From a virus: a stretch of DNA of 28,310 bases. Shown one piece after another: positions 15,483-21,782 of this stretch (positions within the stretch are counted from its first letter, which is position 1; every line of letters begins with the position of its first letter). The notes under the pieces are model-generated. The model did not search any database. It was given only the letters and a program-made list of their open reading frames with translations, and was not told the DNA's origin. The position numbers and the translations under genes are program-made. Location of the stretch: positions 1-28,310 of IMG/VR virus record IMGVR_UViG_3300025131_000311. One strand, given 5' to 3'.

Positions 15483-15631
15483 TGATAGATACACTTAAAA
15501 CAACAGGTACAGGAATAGGCGGATTTTGGATTTCAATATGGACATGGCTACCAGAGATTGTTAGTTTATCTGTTGGTATAGCTACTATAGTGTATCTTGT
15601 AGTAAAGATAAGAAAGGAACTAAAACAATAG
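15482..15631 (+). CDS. Small holin-like membrane protein
   Basis: A 49-aa protein. The N-terminus is short and polar (MIDTLKTTGTGIGGF), followed by a Trp-rich turn (ISIWTWLPEI) and a membrane helix at about residues 27-43 (SLSVGIATIVYLVV), with a basic tail (KIRKELKQ). Charge follows the positive-inside rule for a cytoplasmic C-terminus. Size and layout resemble small phage holins, which open the membrane at lysis. The start overlaps the previous stop as TAATG; GGAG lies about 15 bases upstream, too far to be ideal. It precedes the phosphoesterase by 10 bases. No endolysin is seen in the window. Confidence 0.5.
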   Translation: MIDTLKTTGTGIGGFWISIWTWLPEIVSLSVGIATIVYLVVKIRKELKQ

Positions 15632-15641
15632 GGAGAACAAT

Positions 15642-16421
15642 ATGCCTAAAGCGGACAAGGGTGTCGTCAAAAGAGCAATAGTAACACCAGACAAACACTT
15701 TCCCTTGCACGACCAGCGGGCAATAAACTGTCTCAAAAGAGCCATAGAGATAGTAAGGCCAGATGCTTACATAGATCTGGGTGATGTGGGGGAGTTTCAT
15801 GCTTTTTCCGCTTGGAAGTTCAAGCGTATAAAAAAGCCACCGCTGGAATACTTGATTGAAAGTTTTGATCAAGATGTGGAAGATGCAAATAAAGGGATGG
15901 ATCAGATAGATGAATCCCTGGATAAGGTTAACTGTAAAGAGAAGTATATTACAGAAGGTAATCATGATAACTGGCTTAATATGGCAGTTGAAATGTATCC
16001 ATATCTTCCAAGTTATAAGTTTGCCAATGCAGTTAAGTTAAAAGAAAGAGGGTATACGTACTACCCATTTGGTAAGGCTTTAAAGATAGGAAAGCTTTAC
16101 TTTTATCACGGTCACCAATATGGTGGCATGTATCACACTGCAAACCACCTCCGGAAAATGGGGTGCAATGTTATGTACGGGCATTGGCATGATTTACAAC
16201 AGATGACTGCGACTCATATGGATGGACCCAAAGCTGCATGGAGTATAGGGTGTTTGAAAGATATGAGTCCAAAGGCCAATGATTGGCTTGCAAATAGAAA
16301 TAACAACTGGGCACATGCATTTGCTATAGTTGACTTCTATAAAGCTGGTTTGTTTACGGTGCATGTCATACAAATAATAAACGGAAAGACCTCATTGTGG
16401 GGTGAATTAATTGAGGGTTGA
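15642..16421 (+). CDS. Calcineurin-like metallophosphoesterase
   Basis: A 259-aa protein with the full set of two-metal phosphoesterase motifs: DKH at 17-19 (D-x-H), GDVGE at 47-51, GNHDNW at 106-111, YHGH at 155-158 and GHWH at 180-183. These would bind a dimetal centre and hydrolyse phosphomonoesters, diesters or nucleic-acid ends. No signal peptide or membrane segment is visible, so it is cytoplasmic or virion-associated. The Shine-Dalgarno is AGGGAG. It lies between small membrane-protein genes rather than with replication genes. Possible substrates are nucleotides, DNA ends or cell-wall/lipid phosphates; the sequence does not decide. The family assignment is secure. Confidence 0.9.
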   Translation: MPKADKGVVKRAIVTPDKHFPLHDQRAINCLKRAIEIVRPDAYIDLGDVGEFHAFSAWKFKRIKKPPLEYLIESFDQDVEDANKGMDQIDESLDKVNCKEKYITEGNHDNWLNMAVEMYPYLPSYKFANAVKLKERGYTYYPFGKALKIGKLYFYHGHQYGGMYHTANHLRKMGCNVMYGHWHDLQQMTATHMDGPKAAWSIGCLKDMSPKANDWLANRNNNWAHAFAIVDFYKAGLFTVHVIQIINGKTSLWGELIEG

Positions 16422-16564
16422 TGGACTTTATAAAACAGTTTTGGCCACAACTAATGTCATTCTTGGTGTTGGTAGCGATCTTCGTCAGGATGAGGGTAGA
16501 TGTAGACGTGCTTAAAGAAAAAGTACGTACTTTGTTTGAACTATGGAATAAAAAAGGAGAATAA
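16421..16564 (+). CDS. Tiny single-pass membrane protein with helical tail
   Basis: A 47-aa protein. It has a short N-terminus, a hydrophobic helix at about residues 9-22 (PQLMSFLVLVAIFV), then MRVDVDVLKEKVRTLFELWN, a charged amphipathic or coiled-coil helix. The layout recalls small phage holin-accessory, antiholin or inner-membrane spanin proteins. It starts by TGATG overlap with the phosphoesterase, helped by GAGGG. Found by reading the frame directly; coding is supported by its join to neighbouring genes and by the ribosome binding site. Function is inferred only. Confidence 0.5.
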   Translation: MDFIKQFWPQLMSFLVLVAIFVRMRVDVDVLKEKVRTLFELWNKKGE

Positions 16565-16566
16565 GA

Positions 16567-16716
16567 ATGGACTTCATTATAGCAAATTGGGAATATATGA
16601 CAATAGCTATACTTTGTATTGATAAGGCGGTTGCATTAAGCCCATCAGAATGGGATGATCTTATTTGGACTTCAATTAAAAAAGCAATTTACAAAGCGGT
16701 AGGTAAAAGTGCTTAA
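16567..16716 (+). CDS. Tiny membrane-associated protein
   Basis: A 49-aa protein that starts with the same MDFI as the preceding small gene. It has an apolar segment at about residues 4-24 (IIANWEYMTIAILCIDKAVA), then SPSEWDDLIWTSIKKAIYKA, an amphipathic helix with a basic end. Small proteins with an apolar N-terminus and a WDD-type helix recur, as I recall, near lysis genes of marine phages. An excellent AAGGAG lies 8 bases upstream of the ATG. It may help form a membrane lesion or act with the next gene. No function can be assigned from sequence alone. Confidence 0.5.
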   Translation: MDFIIANWEYMTIAILCIDKAVALSPSEWDDLIWTSIKKAIYKAVGKSA

Positions 16717-16858
16717 AGTGTTGGTAGGTAAGTTTGTTGCTAAGCATGGTATTGTCCCTTTGCTCTTAAAGGTCGGAAATTGGGCCGTAAAGGCCACAAA
16801 AACTAAAGATGATGATAAGGTATGGGAAAAGGTAAAAGAGGTCTTAGAAGGGCTTTAA
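16709..16858 (+). CDS. Tiny basic amphipathic protein
   Basis: A 49-aa protein read from GTG at 16709, overlapping the previous gene by 8 bases; an in-frame GTG at 16718 is a weaker alternative. It holds a basic, apolar N-terminal helix (LKVLVGKFVAKHGIVPLLLK), then NWAVKATKTKDDDKVWEKVK, an acidic-to-basic helix ending in EVLEGL. The upstream GGTAGG is only a modest ribosome binding site. The helix pair could sit on a membrane. No family was recognised. The regular small-ORF tiling around it supports coding. Confidence 0.4.
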   Translation: MLKVLVGKFVAKHGIVPLLLKVGNWAVKATKTKDDDKVWEKVKEVLEGL

Positions 16859-16998
16859 TGGACGAATACTATGTATCATATTACAATTGGGAGAGGGACT
16901 ACATTGCTCCTCCTTGGTTCTCTCGGCTCACATGTTCTAGCGGTTCGCTGACTGTTGTGTATACCTCTCCCAGTAATTCAGAGGAAGATAATGCCTAA
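16858..16998 (+). CDS. Doubtful small ORF over a GC-rich stem-loop
   Basis: A 46-aa ORF beginning by TAATG overlap, with AGAAGG about 6 bases upstream. It reads MDEYYVSYYNWERDYIAPPW, then FSRLTCSSGSLTVVYTSPSN and an acidic end. It ends 8 bases inside the next gene. The second half coincides with a G+C-rich segment (about half G+C over 16895-16972, higher than its neighbours by eye) and with the two arms of a 9-bp stem. So this stretch may be a structured RNA rather than a gene. It is kept because start, Shine-Dalgarno and spacing match its neighbours. Confidence 0.3.
   Translation: MDEYYVSYYNWERDYIAPPWFSRLTCSSGSLTVVYTSPSNSEEDNA
16888..16972 (+). ncRNA. Structured GC-rich element upstream of the nozzle gene
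   Basis: TGGGAGAGG at 16888-16896 is perfectly complementary to CCTCTCCCA at 16964-16972, and can be extended outward by a T-G wobble and an A-T pair. The 67-base interior includes a small AGCG/CGCT hairpin (16939-16942 with 16946-16949). Base composition changes sharply from the AT-rich surroundings. A tRNA was considered and rejected. The element ends 18 bases before the nozzle-like ATG, where a structured leader, processing site or attenuator would make sense. Confidence 0.4.
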
Positions 16999-19480
16999 GC
17001 AGCTTTATAAGATAGTTCAGTTTCATGGTGGCTTGAATAGTAATTCAGATGCCAGGGATATAGCTGAGAATGAATTGTCTGATGCTACTGATGTAATGGT
17101 AGATGAGTTGGGTAAGATTAGGTTAATGGGTGGTACCTCTACATCTGTAGATCCTCCAGCTAATGCAGCTAAAATTAATCCTGGTTATGGATTATTTCAG
17201 TTTAGTCATGATAGAACGGAAGGAGAAGCTTCAGGAGATACTTCTCCAGAGACAGGAGATGACTATTTGGCAATGGCTGATTCTGAGGGTAATGCTAATA
17301 TAGATATTTATAGTAGAGTTGCTGATGCATGGGGTTTAGGTAAAATTGATCTAGGTGATACTACGGGAATGAAGTCTACCTTTTATTCTGCAGATGGTGC
17401 ATTAAGGGTAAGTGATGGAAACTTTGGTGCTAATAATGAAACTCAATGGTATGGCTATATATATAGATGGTTCTTTGGAGATGGAGTTTCCGGATATGAT
17501 GATGGAACCGTATATGAAGAAGGTCTTTTAGTTAATAAATGGTATACAAGTGCAGCTGCTCCAAAAGCATTGAGTATTAGATATGTGGATACTGCTGTAC
17601 CAGTAGCCGCACATCCTATGGCTGTTGAATTTACTGGAAATGATATGGAAGATGAAGGGACATATGCAGTTGTTAGCGGTGTTGATCAGACTTTTACTGC
17701 AATGCATTCAATTAGTATCGCAATGACTGTTACGGATCCTGCTGGTGGTGGTCTTTTTACAACAGCTGGAGGTGGAGCTTTTGGTATGGATGAGTTCTGC
17801 AGTGCTGGAGATACTATTGCTATAAAAGGGCATGGAACAGGTGGTGAGAATGATAAATTATTTGTAGTTCAGACAGCAACCTCAAGTACTATAAAAATAA
17901 CTTCATCAATTACTGCAGAGTCAGGCAATACTTATCAAATATTTAATCTTTCTAAAAGTTTATGGTTTGATGCTGATAATCCGCAGTGGGATTGTGCTGT
18001 TTCGACATTATATGATGATTCTAAACAAGAATCTGCTCTACATGTAGTAAAGACTGCTATTGATCCGTGGGATATATATTCAGATGAGAATGAAGGATAT
18101 CAAAAAATTAAAATACATGTTTTTGTTTGGGCTGGAACTACAGATAATGCCACACAAGGTCTTCCATATGACTATCCAAGAGTTTCTGGATTTAAAATAT
18201 ATATGCGAAGAACAGGTACTTCTACATGGTATTTACAGTCTGAAGTAGATATAACTAAGGGATATAGATTGCCTCATGCGAATGATTATACTATGTGGGA
18301 TGATGGAGATGGGGCTCATACTGGTGCAACAACGATAAATGATTGTGCCTATACCCTAGGAGCATTTGAAGAAGCACCAAGAGAAATAGAAACATATGAA
18401 TATGCAGGATATACTTCTGATGTTGCTCAAGTAGGATTTGATGGAGTAGGGACTGGATTTAAAACTGCAGTAATTGCCAATAGAATTGCATATGTAGGAA
18501 ATGTAAGAATTAAAGATAAATTAGGTGTAACACAAATTCATGGAGATGCAGTATTAAAGTCAAGTGTTAATAAGTTTGATACTTTTACATTAGATAGAAT
18601 ACTTGAAGCATCTGTTAATGATGGAGATAATATAGTAAAGCTTGAAGCTTATGCAGATAGAATTTTGATATTTAAAAAGAATAAATTGGAACTTCTAAAT
18701 ATTTCTCAAGAAGTAGAGTTTCTAGAAGATACATTTATGCATAAGGGAGTATCTCATCCGGCCGCTACATGCAAGACTGACTTTGGTATAGCATGGGTAA
18801 ATAAACAAGGATGCTATATATATGATGGACAGAAAGTAACTAACCTGCTTGAGAAGCAGGGTAGGCAGATAATAAAGGAGAGTGATTGGGCTACGTTTAC
18901 TGCTCTTGAACCTATGATTGGATATATACCTAAGAAAAGACAACTTCTTATTGTAGATGATAATAGTGCTACTGGTACTGGTAAAATATTTCTATATGAT
19001 ATGGTGACTCAATCTTGGGTCAAGGGAGCTGATGCTACTATTACAAGCAATGATTTGACCAATTTTGTTACAGATTGGAACAATGATTTAATATATGCTC
19101 ATACTGATGATACTGGTACTGTAGTTAAATGGGATGATGCTGCAGATAGTAGTGCAGCTGTAGATATAAAAACTAAAGATATAGATTTCGGACAACCAGG
19201 ACAAGTAAAGAGAATATATAAATTTTATGTTACACATAGAGGTAGTGCTAGTAACATTCAATTATCTTATGCTACGAATGGCGATCAAGATACATATACT
19301 GAAGCTGGCTCTGAGTTACCAGTAACTTCTGCTACAACAGATTGGGTCACTACAGCAATTACACCTACTACATTTAGTTGTTATTCAGTACGTTTAAGGT
19401 TATTTAGCGATGGAACAACTCCGGCTGATTTTGAAATTAATGATATAACTATAGTTTTTAGGTTGAAAGGTCAGAGATAA
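16991..19480 (+). CDS. Large tail nozzle-like structural protein
   Basis: An 829-aa protein. The opening, IVQFHGGLNSNSDARDIAEN with ELSDATDVMVDELGKIRLMG (about residues 8-46), is a common first segment of phage tail proteins of the nozzle or stabilisation type. Residues about 490-680 resemble beta-propeller parts of T7 gp12-like nozzles: FKTAVIANRIAYVGNV, VKLEAYADRILIFKKNKLEL, IAWVNKQGCYIYDG and KIFLYDMVTQSWVKG are propeller-type strands. The C-terminal part is also beta. T7 gp12 is of similar length (794 aa). The start is ATG 16991 because GAGGAAG lies 5 bases upstream; an ATG 36 bases earlier lacks one and would add an unnatural MCIPLPVIQ leader. It likely forms the lower tail tube or tip. 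Confidence 0.65.
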   Translation: MPKQLYKIVQFHGGLNSNSDARDIAENELSDATDVMVDELGKIRLMGGTSTSVDPPANAAKINPGYGLFQFSHDRTEGEASGDTSPETGDDYLAMADSEGNANIDIYSRVADAWGLGKIDLGDTTGMKSTFYSADGALRVSDGNFGANNETQWYGYIYRWFFGDGVSGYDDGTVYEEGLLVNKWYTSAAAPKALSIRYVDTAVPVAAHPMAVEFTGNDMEDEGTYAVVSGVDQTFTAMHSISIAMTVTDPAGGGLFTTAGGGAFGMDEFCSAGDTIAIKGHGTGGENDKLFVVQTATSSTIKITSSITAESGNTYQIFNLSKSLWFDADNPQWDCAVSTLYDDSKQESALHVVKTAIDPWDIYSDENEGYQKIKIHVFVWAGTTDNATQGLPYDYPRVSGFKIYMRRTGTSTWYLQSEVDITKGYRLPHANDYTMWDDGDGAHTGATTINDCAYTLGAFEEAPREIETYEYAGYTSDVAQVGFDGVGTGFKTAVIANRIAYVGNVRIKDKLGVTQIHGDAVLKSSVNKFDTFTLDRILEASVNDGDNIVKLEAYADRILIFKKNKLELLNISQEVEFLEDTFMHKGVSHPAATCKTDFGIAWVNKQGCYIYDGQKVTNLLEKQGRQIIKESDWATFTALEPMIGYIPKKRQLLIVDDNSATGTGKIFLYDMVTQSWVKGADATITSNDLTNFVTDWNNDLIYAHTDDTGTVVKWDDAADSSAAVDIKTKDIDFGQPGQVKRIYKFYVTHRGSASNIQLSYATNGDQDTYTEAGSELPVTSATTDWVTTAITPTTFSCYSVRLRLFSDGTTPADFEINDITIVFRLKGQR

Positions 19481-19668
19481 TGGGAATGACAAGACAGGAA
19501 AGAATAGCTTTACATAAGAAACAAGAGAGATTACAAGTTAAGAGCGGTGTTCCCTTGGTTACTGATTTAAAAGAAGGTGTACCTGCACTTAGATCTACGT
19601 CAGAAGGTGTGGTAGAATATGTACGACATAATGGTGTGTTGTTTAAGAAAATATTAGATAGAGGATAA
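19480..19668 (+). CDS. Small conserved-looking phage protein
   Basis: A 62-aa soluble protein. A basic helix (MTRQERIALHKKQERLQVKS) is followed by GVPLVTDLKEGVPALRSTSE and a short beta end, GVVEYVRHNGVLFKKILDRG. The LKEG(V)P-LRST-GVVEYVRYNGVLYK pattern is familiar to me from small genes next to tail genes in uncultured phages, and may be a strand-capping or beta-hairpin module. The start overlaps the nozzle-like stop as TAATG with AAGG upstream. Function unknown. Confidence 0.5.
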   Translation: MGMTRQERIALHKKQERLQVKSGVPLVTDLKEGVPALRSTSEGVVEYVRHNGVLFKKILDRG

Positions 19669-19672
19669 GATT

Positions 19673-20572
19673 ATGGCAAGTGCAAGAGCAGCATTAGGTA
19701 AGGCAAGAAGGAGAATGATTGGACGTCAAAAGAAATCTGATGTATTTCAAGGTGTCCTAAGTACAGTTGGTACTGTGGCTGCTTTTGCGGCTGGTCAAGC
19801 AAAGAAAGCTGGTACAGCTTGGGAAGAATATGAAGCTGGCTATAAAGAGCTTGGAGGTGAGGGTTTTGAAAGACCAAAATTTGGACAAAAGGGATATTTT
19901 AAAGGTCCTGAAGGTGATGTGAGGATAGGTGAGAAAATGTATGGCAGGGAGAATATTAGGAAGGCAGGCAGTTTTTTAGGTAGTGATGCTGCTTCCATAC
20001 TTGATCCTGAACAGCGTCAACAATATTTGGGAAGAACAGCTCCAGGAACATTAGCACCTGGGCTTGGAAGTGCACCAGCTACACAACCGCATATATATTC
20101 TCCTACAGAGATTAGAGACCAATTAACTTCTGGTGTTCCTTTTTTAACAAAAATGGATATGCCAATTGCAGGAAGAACATCCTCTATACCAAAGATAGAG
20201 GATATTCAGCAAGTAGAGCCAGGCCCTCAAATACCTGAAACGAATAAACCTTTATATGGAATGTCTTCTGAAGAAGTGGGTGCTAGAAAAACTCAGGAAA
20301 GTGCGTGGGATGTGCAGAGATCTAATGTAAATAAGTTTAAGAATCAATCTCTTGAAGGTTATGATGCTATGAATCAATACAGAATGCCCTCATATGCACG
20401 TGGTGGTGATTTTATAACTAACGGACCACAAAAGATTATAGTTGGAGATAATGCTAGCGGTCGTGAGAGGGTAACTATCAAGCCGTTACCTTCCAAAGAT
20501 GATGAAGAGTATAAAAAAAGGAGTTTATTAGAATCGTTATATGAAAATAATAGAAGAAGGAAAATATATTAG
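19673..20572 (+). CDS. Protein with tape-measure-like C-terminal motif
   Basis: A 299-aa protein. A basic N-terminus (ASARAALGKARRRMIGRQKK) is followed by an apolar helix at about 24-43 (VFQGVLSTVGTVAAFAAGQA) that could insert in a membrane. The middle is Gly/Pro/Gln-rich and probably flexible. Near the C-terminus (about 243-272), RGGDFITNGPQKIIVGDNAS then GRERVTIKPLP matches the GG-x-GP-x-VGE-GxERV-x-P signature usually found at or near the end of tape-measure proteins. At 299 aa it is too short to be a long-tail ruler, so an ejected or tail-tube protein is more likely. A basic tail follows. The Shine-Dalgarno is AGAGGA. Confidence 0.5.
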   Translation: MASARAALGKARRRMIGRQKKSDVFQGVLSTVGTVAAFAAGQAKKAGTAWEEYEAGYKELGGEGFERPKFGQKGYFKGPEGDVRIGEKMYGRENIRKAGSFLGSDAASILDPEQRQQYLGRTAPGTLAPGLGSAPATQPHIYSPTEIRDQLTSGVPFLTKMDMPIAGRTSSIPKIEDIQQVEPGPQIPETNKPLYGMSSEEVGARKTQESAWDVQRSNVNKFKNQSLEGYDAMNQYRMPSYARGGDFITNGPQKIIVGDNASGRERVTIKPLPSKDDEEYKKRSLLESLYENNRRRKIY

Positions 20573-21159
20573 TGCCTACTAAAGACTTTGCTAAATTCCA
20601 ATTTGACTTCTGGACGCAGACATTGGGTCTAGAACACACTTTCTCTTTTGATGAGATGTATGACCTTGCTATGCAAAAAAGGGAGGAGAAACGGCAATTA
20701 CAGCTGTCTAAAGAGGAGTTTAGAAATGGTATCATGAAAGTTCAGGAGAACTTAGAGAACCATCCTAATGGATTAACAGGTGAAGCGTTAGAAAAACTTA
20801 ATCCTTTAAAGCATTCTTTTGCTGATGGGTGCTATATAAGGGAGATATTTAATCCTAAAGGTGAGTTGTTAGTTACTAAGATACATAAGGTATCACATCC
20901 ATTCTTTCTTATGAAAGGTGATATGAGTATATTGATGGAAGATGGGATAAAGCGTATTAGAGCTCCTCATTATGGTATTACTCCAGCAGGAACTAAGCGT
21001 ATTATATATTGTCATGAAGATTGTATATTTGTCACTGTGCATGTAACTAAAGAAACAGATTTAAAGAAGATAGAAGAAGAAGTTATAGCAAAAGACTTTT
21101 CTGAAGTAGATCAGAATGATATAGATAGCTTTATGAAAAAAGTGGAGGTAGAATTATGA
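20572..21159 (+). CDS. Conserved phage protein with cupin-like beta barrel
   Basis: A 195-aa protein, GTG start; TAG of the previous gene overlaps the GTG and AAGGA lies upstream. The N-terminal 70 residues are helical and charged. The core (about 81-160) is a cupin-like barrel: GCYIREIFNPKGELLVTK (86-103), H105 and H109 in KIHKVSHPFF, KGD turn (115-117), ITPAGTKRIIYCHED (136-150), and H157. The His pattern is not the full metal site of a dioxygenase, so binding or structure is more likely than catalysis. This family recurs in diverse phages as a short protein of unknown role, in my recollection. It lies between tail and ejection genes. Confidence 0.6.
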   Translation: MPTKDFAKFQFDFWTQTLGLEHTFSFDEMYDLAMQKREEKRQLQLSKEEFRNGIMKVQENLENHPNGLTGEALEKLNPLKHSFADGCYIREIFNPKGELLVTKIHKVSHPFFLMKGDMSILMEDGIKRIRAPHYGITPAGTKRIIYCHEDCIFVTVHVTKETDLKKIEEEVIAKDFSEVDQNDIDSFMKKVEVEL

Positions 21160-21773
21160 GTTGGATAGTAGCAGGAATAACGGCAGGGACAGCAATAATA
21201 GGCGGAATTGGTAGGGGTATTTCTGCAATGGGTAATGAAGAAGATGTTATTGCTGGAAGGGCGGCAGCATATGGCATGAAGAAACAGAAATTGGATTTAT
21301 TAGGCGATGTGAAGACACAAGCTGTTACTGGTGCTACTGAACAAGCAGAATTAGGATTTGCTGGAGCAGAATTAGGATATGATGTTGCTCAAAGTCAATT
21401 TGCTGGCGGAGTAGGAGATGTATCTATGGGAACTCAAATGGGAATGCGTGGCATTCAAGCAGGTGCTGCTACTGCTGCTTCTAGATCTGGTTTAGCTACA
21501 TCTGGAACTATTGAACAACAAACTAAAACACAGACAGGTGATTTAATGGCAAAATATAAAAGTGATATGACAAAATTATTTGAGACAAGAGATTTCGCAG
21601 CAAGGAGAAAAGATCTTGCAAGTCAGGAAAGAGGTCTTACAATTTCAACTGCAAAAGAGAAAGCAGATCTTGCATATAGAAGTGGTGAGATATCAGCAGA
21701 AGATGCATATCAAAGTACATTAACAGAATTAGAATCCCAACCAACCACATTTTTGGAAGGTATATTCGGGTAA
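21156..21773 (+). CDS. Small internal virion (ejection) protein, gp14-like
   Basis: A 205-aa protein. The N-terminus is a Gly/Ala/Ile-rich hydrophobic segment (WIVAGITAGTAIIGGIGRGI, residues 3-22). The rest is helical and rich in Ala, Gln, Gly and Lys, including SRSGLATSGTIEQQTKTQTG and a long charged helix at about 130-190. Podovirus small internal proteins such as T7 gp14 (196 aa) share this size and layout, and assemble into a channel across the outer membrane during DNA ejection. It has a strong GGAGGT and overlaps the previous gene as ATGA. It is followed directly by larger internal proteins in the same order as T7 gp14-gp15-gp16. Sequence identity to gp14 was not demonstrated. Confidence 0.55.
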   Translation: MSWIVAGITAGTAIIGGIGRGISAMGNEEDVIAGRAAAYGMKKQKLDLLGDVKTQAVTGATEQAELGFAGAELGYDVAQSQFAGGVGDVSMGTQMGMRGIQAGAATAASRSGLATSGTIEQQTKTQTGDLMAKYKSDMTKLFETRDFAARRKDLASQERGLTISTAKEKADLAYRSGEISAEDAYQSTLTELESQPTTFLEGIFG

Positions 21774-21782
21774 GGAGATAGA

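Noticed and set aside
16888-16972. tRNA gene suggested by complementary ends of about acceptor-stem length
   Set aside because: No T-arm of 5 bp with a GTTC-type loop lies next to the 3' strand, no anticodon arm folds in register, and the spacing does not give a cloverleaf. The AGCGGTTCGCT hairpin is in the wrong place.
16955-16990. Upstream ATG extending the nozzle-like protein by 12 residues
   Set aside because: It falls inside the 3' part of the stem-loop segment and lacks a Shine-Dalgarno, whereas ATG 16991 has GAGGAAG at proper distance.
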